From NCBI GenBank assembly GCA_015179125.1, contig WHVA01000034.1, forward strand, positions 124,001 through 188,000: DNA of 64,000 bases, read 5' to 3'. A model generated the notes under the pieces. The model was not told where the DNA came from. It searched no databases and saw only the letters and a list, made by a program, of their open reading frames with translations. The DNA is from Gautieria morchelliformis (Eukaryota; Basidiomycota; Agaricomycetes; Gomphales; Gomphaceae). Below, in pieces: positions 46,434-56,365 of the stretch. Numbering within the stretch: position 1 is the stretch's first letter; the number at the start of each line of letters is the position of its first letter. A program made the translations under genes and the position numbers.

Positions 46434-46705
46434 TAGTGTTTTCCCAGGCCCGGCGTAGGCCGCGACAAAGCCGGAGCCGAGCCCTTACAGGCCGAGCCGA
46501 GCCGGGCCGTGGCCGTCTCCAGGCCGTCCCAAAACGCCCGGCTCAGGATTTGACAAGCCTGAGCCGAGCCGTGAAGCCGCCCTAATAGTGTTCTCCGGGA
46601 TCGGGCCGGGCTTTTGAGGGCGGGCTCCCCAAAATTGAAGCCCGGCCCAGGACAAGGCCTCGGGCCGGGCTCGGGCTCGGCCAGGCTAAAGCCCGGGCCT
46701 GTGAG

Positions 46706-46936
46706 GAAGGGAATTTATCGATAAATGTATATATGGTGTGAGGGTATATGGACACCTCGCGGTAGCCTATCATAGCGCTGCCTGTTAGCCCCGTTACCAC
46801 GATGCTACCATGACTGCCCCCTTCTCAGAGAACAATCTCGTCACTGTTGGGTCGCGCCCGCGGACGAGGTGCTCCAAGAATTGCGCACACCTTCTCTCAC
46901 TCCCTCATCCTCACCTCGTCCGCCTCCCTACAAAGG
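46706..46936 (-). other. probable 3' tail of the Zn2Cys6 gene, separated by inversion
   Basis: Before the inferred inversion this segment directly followed the zinc-cluster exon ending at 51145. The minus strand has an open Gly/Arg/Glu-rich stretch here (GGGRGEDEG) but the junction codon cannot be settled by eye. Confidence 0.35.
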
Positions 46937-48961
46937 AGTAAGGGTTTCCGAATTTACTGGCCTGAGAAGAAATCTGTCACTGTGGAACGCAACGTCCACT
47001 TCGACAACAGCTCTGCGTCAGCTTCTCGCCTCGAGGGGGAGAACTGGCAAATAATCGAGACGGAAACTAATGCACCAGTAAACAAAACCCTCTCCTCCAA
47101 CGCACCCATACCCAATGCCCCGTCTGTGCCCCACACCAGCGAACCCCAGTCCGACTCCGATGCCGAGGCACCTGCCAAATGTCTGCGAAAGCCCAGTCAG
47201 CGTATTAGAGACATTCTCGAAGGGCATGGAACGTCATCTCACTGATCGTCAGATACTGCCATTCCAACAGGAGTCCAAATGCCCTCCATCACAGAAAAAG
47301 ATACACTGGAAGGGGAAGGAACCGCTGAGTGGATGCTTATCGCTGATGAAGTGGATGGGTATGTACTGGTAGCAGAGACAGGTGAGGTCGAAGAAATCGA
47401 ACCTCGATCCCTGGCTGAGGCAAGACGACGTCCTGACTGGCACCTATGGGAGACTGCCATTCATGAAGAGTTAGCGGTACTCTGTGATGCCAGGACTTGG
47501 AGACTCACCGAGGCCCCTAGCGGCACAAACATCGTCGGGTCGAAATGGGTTTTCAGAGCAAAGAAGGACGCTGCGGGAAACATAGTCAGATATAAAGCCC
47601 GCCTTGTTGCACAAGGCTTCTCACAGGTACCTGGTGTCGATTATTTTGACACATTTGCCCCCATAGCAAAACTAGCTTCAATTCGGACAGTACTGGCCTT
47701 GGCGGCTGCGAACGACATGGAGCTTCATCAGATCGATATTAAGGGCGCGTACCTAAACAGAGAACTCACCAAAAAAGAAACCATATATATGTCTCAACCA
47801 CCAGGATATCCTGCGCCAAGCTCCTCAGGAAAAGTATGTCTCCTGCAAAAGACATTGTATGGGTTAAAACAGTCCGGTCGTCGTTGGTACCAAAAGCTTG
47901 TCGACATAATGCTCACCAAATTACTCTTCTCCCGCTGCAATGTAGATCAGGCCGTTTTCTTTTGACGCACAAACAATGCTCTGATGATCGTCTTGGTACA
48001 TGCCGACGATTGCACTATTGCTGCGACATCGGAGATGGCGGTAAAGCAATTCAAAACTGGACTCTCAAAGCATGTTGAAATCACTTACCTCGGCGAGCTG
48101 CATTGGCTATTAGGCATTGAAATCAAACGAGACAGAGAAAGACAAACCATACATCTTTCTCAACGGTCCTACGTGGAGTCAATTATACGTAGGTATAATT
48201 TTGAGGATCTCAAACCTGTATATATGCTGATGGACCATGGCCTATTTCTTTCCATGTTGCCAATCCCTAAGACCTCAGCTGAATGGGCAGAAATGCGAGA
48301 CATACCTTATAGGGAGGCTGTTTGATCACTCATGTATGCCACCCTCAGAACCCGCCCTGATATCGCCTTCGCTGTACAACCCGTATCCAGATATTCGACC
48401 AAGTTCTGCCCTGGTCACTGGAGTGCAGTTAAACAAATTTTTCAGTACCTGAAGGGCTCTATGAGCTTATGGTTGACTTAGGGTCATACGAAAAATGAGC
48501 TGATCGGGTACGCTGATGCCGATGGCAGTATGGCCGAAGATAGACATGCAATCTCAGGATATGTGTTCATCATCAACGGCGGAGCCATATCCTGGAGCGC
48601 CAAGTGTCAGTCAATCGTGTCCCTTTCCACGACGGAAAGCGAATACGTAGCTGCTGCTCACACAGCAAAAGAGGCCCTGTGGCTTCGGTCACTGATCAAA
48701 CAACCTTTCGACAAGAAATTGCTACCCACGACATTGTTTTCTGACAATCAATCCGCCATTGCACTTGCCAAAGATCAATACCACCCTAGAACCAAACACA
48801 TTGACGTACGATATCACTTTATCTGGTGGATCATTGAGAAAGGCGCGATTCGTTTGGTTTACTGCCCGACCGACGACATGGTAGCAGACATGCTTACCAA
48901 AGTGTTGCCATCTGCGAAAGTAAAACATTTTGCAGTTGAACTCGGGTTGACCACCGTTTGA
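46937..48961 (+). pseudogene. pol: Copia RT-RNase H (3' half of split element)
   Basis: RT: RTWRLTEAPSGTNIVGSKWV, KARLVAQGFSQVPGVDYFD, HQIDIKGAYLNREL, KTLYGLKQSGRRWY. TGA at about 47963 precedes RTNNALMIVLVHADDCT, where the catalytic YVDD is replaced by HADD. RNase H: GYADADGSMAEDRHAISGYV, TTESEYVAAAHTAKEALWL, SDNQSAIALAKD, DVRYHFIWWII, DMVADMLTKVLPS. Other breaks: TGA in AV*SLMYAT and TAG in WLT*GHT. Defective. Confidence 0.85.
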
Positions 48962-48968
48962 GGGGGAG

Positions 48969-49317
48969 TGTAGGAGGTGAACACGTAAGCCAGGAGCAAA
49001 CGTGTCACCCCATGTCACCCCATTGTGACAACATATGCGCAGTTTCATTGTTCTACCTTTTCTATTGTCCAACGTGCCTATTGTAGTTTAGAGCCCATTG
49101 TTCTCCTAGACTATAAAGTAGGTAGTTAGAAGTCTTTCCCCCTCAGTACTTTGCACTTGAGCAATTACTGAGGTAAGACATTTGGTATATTTCTCATATT
49201 CATTTTACTTATATGCTTGTATAGAATACTCGCATAGGTAACCTTATACAGTACTTTGCACTCGAGCAATTACTGAGAATACTCACATAGATAAATATAT
49301 TTATAACAACTCTTACA
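48969..49317 (+). repeat. 3' LTR of the split Copia (with internal partial duplication)
   Basis: TGTAGGAGG...CTCTTACA, 349 bp. About 104 bp longer than the 5' LTR (53508-53752) because the GAGCAATTACTGAG region is duplicated. Confidence 0.88.
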
Positions 49318-49914
49318 TACTCTCCATCATTTCATGTTCGCCCTCTTCTCTCACTTTATTGTATGTTTATTCCATCTATGTTGTATCATGACTGTGCACC
49401 CCTATCCAACCCTGACTTGTGATGGCCTCTTTCCTATTCGCTGATACCTTACGAGCATTCAATATAAGTAGTTTACATTCGCATGTATATTCCCCCAGTT
49501 CAATTATTATACGTCCATCTTGTGCAAACTTGACCTCGCTGTGATCATCGTCTTGAGCCTTTTCCTGTAGATTTCTATCTTCAACCAGAAGAGGACTTAG
49601 GCATCACTGGTGAGTTCTCATACTTCGTCTTCATTACCTTAGCCTTCAAACTATTTTCTGTGCTGTCGGCAAAGGGATTGTCGCTACTTAGACAACCCTT
49701 CCGTGACACCTTGCACATTACATTGTCAAGTGCCACGGGCTATTTTGCTATGACTGTAGATAGGGCGAGCTCCGTTCAGGCAGCCCTCTTATCTTGTGAA
49801 CATTTGTTGGTTCACCTATTCACCGAACGGCATACTTATTCGCACAAGTTATTCAGGCATTCGCTGTGTTCACTAATACACGATATTAACGCCTAAAAAC
49901 CAATCTTTACAGGC
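49318..49914. promoter_or_regulatory. upstream region of the Zn2Cys6-type gene
   Basis: No gene. 49318-49410 is paralogous to 59470-59573. Confidence 0.45.
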
Positions 49915-51145
49915 ATGTTCCCCCTACAGATGATGCACCAAGACCCCATGAGCCTCTATCATGGCTTGGGATCACTTGAGAACACTTCTCCACTGCAAAT
50001 GCGTGCAGTGGAGAATCTGGATATAAGGAACGCCAATGCTTTTAATCCCTTACCACCCCTCAGTGAACATATATTTGACTCTCTTCCGGATGCTATTGAA
50101 GAGGATCCTGATTACCATCTGTCCCGTTCTTCTCTTCTGGGCCCAGACACGGAGCAGGCATTGCACAGTATGTTATTGGAAGGGTTACTCCAGGAGCATC
50201 CTCCACCTTCGGCCATGTATTCGGAGGTGGGCCCATCTTGGGTGTCTTCCTCACCCAATGATCATCATCATCACGAACAGCATCTGTCCCCGTACTCCGT
50301 ATTGGGGCTTCATCCTCCCCCACAGTTCCACCCAACGGGCCCACAGCCTGCGTATGCGGAGTCGTCGTTCCAGGGTTCATGGAGACAGTCTCCCATGCGG
50401 GAACTCCTGTTTGACGTACACGCTCCTGCTAGGGACACGGCGGGGGCACCAACATGGCCTCCTCAGATCTCACAGCCGGATCTGATTTTGTGGCCGTCAA
50501 ATCCTCGCCACAGCTTTCCAACACCTGCTGCATTTGACTCTGGGGATGGACCTAGAACCCCTCCATTGTACTTACCCCTGACACGAAGCAATGGCAGAAT
50601 TTCGCCTTCTCCCTACCCCGGTAACATGCAGGTGGATAAGCAGGTCCCCCAGACGCCTATCCCCTCCCAGTCGCACTTGCCATGTGCAGCGACAGAACAG
50701 ACCATACCAACAGCGACCAGCTGTCCATCCTGGGGGCGGAGGAATCTGGATACCCGAAACGTGGCCTGGGGCGTCCACTTTACATGCTCTGAGGGGTGAG
50801 CTTCCCCCAAGCCCGAGTCGTGTGCCTGAATATTTGACTTCGGTCAACATTCTCAACATTCCCATTCAAGCGTTCCCCTCCTCCCCTGCCTCCCCCACCA
50901 CCTCCTCCCCTCCTCCTGACGCGGCGCCCTCGTGTGGCATGGATTTTCTGCCACAAACGTAAGATTGCATGTAGATGTAAAGGGTACTGAGGGGAATGAG
51001 AAATATCCATGCAAGTGAGTTAAGCTCGAACACTCTTACACTTATTATAACTACATAGGAGCTGACAAATCACTATTATCTTTGTGTAGTCAGTGTGCAC
51101 GATGTGACATCAAATGCCAACGGCTCACTAAGTCTCGGTGGGGTA
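49915..51145 (+). pseudogene. Zn2Cys6 (fungal zinc-cluster) transcription-factor-like gene, truncated by inversion
   Basis: Long first exon (49915-50797, 294 codons), Pro/Ser/His-rich with no recognised domain. A Pro-rich exon then reads PPPPPPLLLTRRPRVAWIFC and HKRKIAC. After a probable one-base shift it continues GTEGNEKYPC, then an intron (donor GTGAGT about 51014, acceptor TTTGTGTAG about 51090) and QCARCDIKCQRLTKSRWG. Together this is the zinc-cluster pattern CxxC-x6-C...C-xx-C-x6-C, except that the first Cys is Trp (VAWIFC). The sequence is cut at 51145, the inversion breakpoint. The family binds DNA in the nucleus, but this copy lacks a zinc ligand and its tail. Confidence 0.6.
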
Positions 51146-52207
51146 ATCAACCCCTATCCAGCGGCCTTCAGATACTCGACTGCCGAGCTTGTCGCCCCCT
51201 TCAGTGCATACCCACACTCTTTCCCCCCATTCACGAACATGCTTAAGGTTCGGTTTATCTCCAAAAGCAGCTTCGTGAGGGGTTTTACCATCGACTGCCT
51301 TAGTCGTGGTACGGTTCATCAGCCAGACAACATGCCGAGCCGCCTCGCCCCACAGGAACCTTGGAAGCCCACTCGCATAGAGCAGGGCTCGTACATGCTC
51401 AACGATCATGCGATTGCGACGTTCAGCCACGCCGTTCTTCTGGGGTGTGTCATGCATGGTAAGTTTCTGCATGGTTCCTTTTGACTTCAGATAAACTGTG
51501 AATTCCTTTCCCAGATATTCACCACCTCTATCCGAGTGGAGTGTTTTGACACGAGCGTTCAGCTGCATGTCACAGCACATCTCGTACTCCTTGTAGGCAC
51601 TAGATGCCTCGTCTTTGGAGCGCAGCAGGTAGAGGTGAGTCAAGCGTGTCATATCATCTGTAAACGTGATATAATAACGCTTCCTGGCTTTTGTGGCAAC
51701 TGGGGCTGGTCCCCATAGATCACTGTGGACTTCTTGTCCAAACGCAGTGGCTCTCATGCCATTCCTGATCTTCAGAAGCAGTTTCCGTGTGGCTTTCGCG
51801 TATACACAGGATTCACAGAAGAATGGCTCCCCTGACAGTAATGTTTTGAGCATTACTCCAGTTACAAAACCCTTCGTGACTAATCTGCTGGCTATTTCTG
51901 GAGATATATGACCCATTCTGCGATGGAATTGGTCAAAGGTAAGCACTTCCTCAGCTGAGTTTGCTATATCCTGCTCATGTGAAACGCGGTAGAGGCCGTG
52001 TCCAGTTTTCAGGACCGTGCCTACAAGCTGATCGTTTCGATCCTGTATTACGCATTTGCCATCTGCAAATGATATGGTAAAACCAGCATCATCGAGCCGT
52101 CCGATCGATACAAGAGTATACCCAACATCAGGTGAATACAAAACCTCAGTTAGGTTAAGCTGAGATGTTGTAGCTCCATTTGGTACGTCGATTCTCATCT
52201 CACCCAT
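51146..52207 (-). pseudogene. pol: Copia protease end, pre-integrase and integrase core
   Basis: Open frame (start taken as MGEMRIDVP). Pre-integrase: FDQFHRRMGHISPEIASRL, FFCESCVYAKATRK. Integrase: EVHSDLWGPAPV, VKTLHSDRGGEYLGK, TPQKNGVAERRNRMI, so all three catalytic acids D, D and E are present. It continues to RWIGVD, then five codons of non-Copia sequence to a stop at 51128. Confidence 0.88.
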
Positions 52208-52240
52208 CCCGACTGCATCAAAATTCTTTCTGTTTGCAGC

Positions 52241-53507
52241 TCAGAAGGATTTTGGCGGTATGGGGGTATAACTTGTCACTGCATCTCGGTATGGCGTTAT
52301 GTGCCTTGTGCATCCAGAGTCGTAGACTTCAGTCTGAGGTAAGTTTTCTGCCGCGCTGTTGACCTCTGCACATACCGCATGCGCATCCTCCTGGTAAATG
52401 CTGACAAGTGAACAGGTATCACTTTCGTCAGCTATGGGCAACTCCTCGCTTTCACAATCATTTTCTGAGTCATCGCCGACTTCAGAAAACCAGTCGCCTG
52501 CACAGTCCTCATCCAAGTCGGACTCGCAGTTCATTAGCAGTTGGGGTAGCTCATCGTCCAAGTCATAATCGGTGAAGAAGGCAGCACCTTCTTCGTCATC
52601 GGATTCTACGGCAGCATTTGCAGAGCCTGCCCCTTTAGGTGAGTCTCATTTCTTGTCACCTTGCATTTTGTCAGGTTTAGGACACTTGTTCTTATAGTGT
52701 CCCTTGTCTCCGCAATTCCAGCAAGTCCCTTTGGGTTTACGCTCAGGTCTCTTTCCCTTTCCATTACCAGATACGAACATAGCTTCATCCCGTTCTTCAG
52801 CTTTTCCGCTAGTGTGTGCCGGACGACAAGACTTGTGAGCAGCGTGCCGCTCATATTCTTCTGACACCAACATGATGAGTTCATCAGGGTCGATAGTCTT
52901 GGTTGAACTGTATAGTTTTGCACCTGCCAGAGGTTCGATGTGAACGGAGGGAGGTGAGGGGGAAGGGACTTTATAATAGTAGACCGGTAATCTTTTTCCT
53001 CAATGTCCACACTGTAGGTTGCTAACTCTTCCTTTTTGACTCATAGGCCATCAAGAAATTCTCTGACATTTCCTCTGTCCGGGCACTTCAACTCCATGAA
53101 GTGAGAATGCAAGTCAGCCTGTGCAAACGCACCCTTCGATGAGAACTCAGTTACTATGAGGTCCAACAGTCTTTTAGTGATACCTTGCCATGTACACGTA
53201 TGAGAGTGGAGTCGGGAATTCAGTGAGTAAGAAGGGCCTTCCATTTAGTAAGGGCTTCCTCCTCGTCAGTTGTAGGTGGAGTGCTGACGACTGGCTGGGT
53301 TGTGGTGCCATCGAAATGACCCCATAACCCTTTTGCTTCGACAGCGTCTTGGAAACACATTGAAAAAGCAATCCAGTTCAGGCCATTGGCTAGGAGCTTT
53401 GGGACAGAGGAAGGAAGAAGGTTGGTTGTGGTGAGGGTTGTAGTGGACATTGCAGAGCAGGAGCAGTGGGGAACAAGCTAGTGGGATGTATGTGGGGCCC
53501 AATAACC
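52241..53507 (-). pseudogene. gag: Copia Gag, zinc knuckle and protease start (frameshifted)
   Basis: UBN2-type gag start at about 53450 (MSTTTLTTTNLLPSSVPKL, WIAFSMCFQDAVEAKGLW). The knuckle CWNCGDKGHYKNKC lies at about 52690-52730. An acidic linker precedes the protease VYDSGCTRHITPYRD (52250-52330) with the DSG active site. Several frameshifts break the polyprotein. Confidence 0.8.
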
Positions 53508-53752
53508 TGTAAGAGTTGTTATAAATATATTTATCTATGCGAGTATTCTCAGTAATTGCTCGAGTGCAAAGTACTGAGGGGGAAAGACTTCTAACTATCT
53601 ACTTTATAGTCTAGGAGAACAATGGGATCTAAACTTCAATAGGCACATTGGACAATAGAAAAGGTAGAACAATGAAACTGTGCATATGTTGTCACAATGG
53701 GGTGACACAGGGTGACGCGGTTTGCTCCTGGCTTACGCGTTCAACTCCTACA
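53508..53752 (-). repeat. 5' LTR of the split Copia
   Basis: 245 bp, TGTAAGAGTTG...ACTCCTACA as read on the plus strand. The PBS GGTTATTGGGCCCC (minus) is adjacent at 53491-53507. Confidence 0.88.
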
Positions 53753-53757
53753 GAGTA

Positions 53758-54585
53758 AAGGTGGCGAAGGCACCTATGTACGAAACCATGTTTTGGGACC
53801 CGCATATACACCACCCTGCACAGGCTCTTCATCTACTGGGTTGATCCCACACAACCTACGGGTAGGACATCCTGCGAACGCATCCTGCTCATATGAACAC
53901 CTAAAGGGGTTGGATCGAGAAGCTGATGGAGCCAGTGACGAGCCATCATGCTGGGTAGGGGATGTCAATCATGTTTTGATGGTGTGCCTGCTGGCAAATG
54001 ATACAAGCAGCAAATGGTTGTTTGGCAAAATGTGGCTAAGGGAGAAATAGAACGATCATTGAAGAGCCATGGCCCAAGGGGAGGGTGAAGCCATGCGAAC
54101 ATAGAGGAGGACTGGGAAAACAGATAATAGGGATAACTGGGTATAGGAAATAAATGAGTTGCGCCATCCGATCAGAGGAGCATCCGACAGGGTGCGAGCC
54201 AGGGAGGTGAGGGGACCCACGGTGGACAATCGAGTTGGGCAGGAGGCATTGATCAAGTCCAGGTAGCACTGCTATGTGCGAATGATGCGAAAGCGAATAA
54301 ATGTTCGGCGCATTCGGCGAGGAGCGAACGGGGAGAATGTAAAAGTGGGGTGTCGAAGTTACTGGGTATACAAAATAGACGGGTCATGACAACGCCCTGG
54401 TGTTGGCCATGAGGGTAGATGCCGGAGGCTTTTAATTGGTGCAGGATCAACCTCATCATCAGTGCTATCTGATGGGTGTGGTGGAGGAAAGCAAAAAATT
54501 TAGTGTATTAGGATTTGGGTACCCGGTAGATACATTTTTGGTAGATAGAGTACATATGTATCTAGTTTTGGATGGTGATCCTTGA
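53758..54585. other. cargo block with a paralogue at 59101-59440
   Basis: No convincing gene. 53774-53995 and 54260-54400 match the complement of 59230-59440 and 59101-59230 (for example CTACGGGTAGGACATCC). The frames at 53774-53968 (minus) and 53712-54050 (plus) are both possible shadows. Flanks the Copia target site GAGTA. Confidence 0.5.
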
Positions 54586-55001
54586 TGGAGGCAATGATCG
54601 AGGTTCCCACCCAGAAGCCTTGGGCTTAAGGGCCGGGCTCGGGCTTCCCAGCTCTCAAGCCTGGCCTTCCAGTGGGCTTTTTGAGGCTTGGGCTGGGCTC
54701 GGGCTCAGCCCGGGCTTAAGCCCAACCCAGGAGACCACTATGCCCTAAGAGGCTTGACGGCACCCAGGCCAGCACCATGCATGGGAAACTTAGATAAGGC
54801 GCTTAACATCCAAATGAGGGATGAAAAGGGTGTTTTTCACCCTGTGGCCATGCTCCAATGAGCCAGGGCTAAAGCCGAGCTGAGCCGGAGCCGGGCCTGA
54901 GCCGTAAAAAAAAGCCCAGCCTGGGTTTTGTGAAGCCCAAGCTGTCTCAGGCCAAGCCATGACTGGGGATTTTGAGCCCAAGCCGGGCCGGGAAAACACT
55001 A

Positions 55002-55377
55002 CAACTGAGAAAGTGTGAAGTTCTACAAAAAGGAATAACACTTTTCCAAATATCCATCTGGGGTAGTTCCACACAAGTTGTACCTGTGTACAATTCCGTA
55101 AGAGTTCGATGAGTGTCTTCTCATAGTGACTGATGTACCTTGGCGTCAAAGGTGAGCACTTCAAGTTGTATCATAATTAGTCATCTTGTTCAGGATTACC
55201 TGCAAGAATTTCACCATTGTCATACAAAAGAAAGGCAAGAGAGGCAAAAGTGGAAGAGTCAACAATCCGTGCTGCGGGTCGATGGTGATTAGTTACATCA
55301 TTCAAACATTAGCACTCAACCCAGCTTAGCCACCTCAAGAAACCAGTATCGCGAAGCTGAATTCCATCGTCAAGCAC
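55002..55377 (-). pseudogene. DUF6533-type membrane protein, copy 4, first exons
   Basis: ATG at 55377 (matching copies 1-3). The first exon is degraded (small deletions relative to copy 1 around 55290-55340). The exon with IRLVGNY-type sequence is at about 55070. It joins 46433 once the hAT-like insertion and one CAACTGAG copy are removed. Confidence 0.65.
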
Positions 55378-56365
55378 TTATCTGAGGTGAGCTCAACGGT
55401 GCTGGTGTAAGGCCTACAAAGAGAAAATAAAGTCCCATTCTGTGGCGATCTCCATTATATGCCCACTGTGCTTCCATCCAAGAAACTTCATGTTACAATC
55501 ACGGATGATGCTGCAACTGATATGTCATCGAGACAGTCTTGAGAACTAAATATTCCAGCATCTAGGATTACTTATCCCTGCTTCCTCGAGACAAGCCACA
55601 GACTTGATCAAGAAACCACTACAATTCAGAACTATAGAGTCATAATTAGTGCCACCTAAGGATCATTTGCAGTATTGATTTCCCAGCATGGTGGCCGCAG
55701 TGGAGGCGGTCCTGGGAGCCGTCACATCATCACGCACTTTCTATTTACAGCTGTTTCGGGTACACAAGGCGGAGTATGAAATTCATGCCGCCCGGTGCCA
55801 CCTGCAAAAATCGACCTGTACCCATTGCAGATTAAGGGTTTATACTTTGTATATAATCTGTACTATATATTAGCTACCATTATATATACAAATATTGGCT
55901 TATTATGATTTATTTAATATTTGGATAATTTCACTTATATGCATCATTATGACCTCAAATTCTTTCAATAAAGGCCATAAATTGGTCAGATTATAGTAAT
56001 ATGCATATACAAATGTTTTAAACAGAAAACAAGGGTGAAGTAATCTGGCTGTGGAAGGGGGGAGAGGTGCATCATGTGCATGTCTGTTTGCCTGCTCCCA
56101 GCCCTTTTAGCCTTCTACATCAAGTCCTCGGCTTTACATAAGAATAAAGTACATATTTATACATTACAAAATATAATATCTGTAGTTTCGGCATTCCTGG
56201 AATGACAGCAGCATGTTGTGCTATGACACGGGGTAGTGCAACTGAGTCATGTGACTGCCTGGCACCTCATTGCAGCCTTGTTCCTGCCACGACAAGCAGC
56301 CTTCCCTCCTACCACAACCACTCGACGCCTTCCTCTCTTCTGCTAAATTTATCTATAACCCTCTC
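55378..56365. other. upstream flank of DUF6533-4 and unassigned AT-rich sequence
   Basis: 55378-55700 is array-unit sequence (compare 43362-43690). 55748-55810 is a short block repeated inverted at 62830-62892. No gene seen otherwise. Confidence 0.45.

Larger units (their letters stand above)
46937..49317 (+). mobile_element. 3' half of an inverted, split Copia element
   Basis: It starts in the integrase-RT linker (SKGFRIYWPEKKSVTVERNV) and runs through RT and RNase H to a polypurine tract (TTTGAGGGGGAG) and the 3' LTR (48969-49317), followed by TACTC (49318-49322). Its missing 5' half is 51146-53752 on the other strand. Confidence 0.85.
51146..53752 (-). mobile_element. 5' half of the split Copia element
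   Basis: Minus strand: 5' LTR (53508-53752), PBS (53491-53507), gag, protease and integrase, breaking off after RWIGVD at 51146. The outer flank is GAGTA (53753-53757), the reverse complement of TACTC at 49318-49322. Joined to 46937-49317 it makes one element of about 5.0 kb. Confidence 0.87.
46586..54740. mobile_element. inner hAT-like element with cargo (about 3.2 kb before Copia insertion)
   Basis: Ends TAGTGTTCTCCGGG (46586) and, complemented, TAGTGGTCTCCTGG (54740). Flanked by CGCCCTAA (46578-46585) and TGCCCTAA (54741-54748), an 8-bp duplication with one C/T difference. Both ends have GGGCCGGGCTCGGGC repeats. Between them lie a Zn2Cys6-type gene, an unrecognised block and a Copia later split by inversion. 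No hAT transposase was seen, so this would be a non-autonomous element with captured sequence. Confidence 0.7.
46434..55001. mobile_element. outer hAT-like MITE (about 405 bp) split by an inner element
   Basis: Perfect 12-bp terminal inverted repeats TAGTGTTTTCCC (46434-46445) and GGGAAAACACTA (54990-55001). Perfect 8-bp target duplication CAACTGAG (46426-46433 and 55002-55009). The real body is 46434-46585 plus 54749-55001; everything between is the inner insertion. Subterminal GGCCCGG/GAGCC motifs dominate. 8-bp TSDs and YA-type ends are typical of hAT elements. No transposase. Confidence 0.85.

Noticed and set aside
46434-46720. Simple GC-rich microsatellite
   Set aside because: The GGCCCGGGC motifs lie inside exact inverted-repeat ends with 8-bp duplications, so they are subterminal repeats of hAT-like elements.
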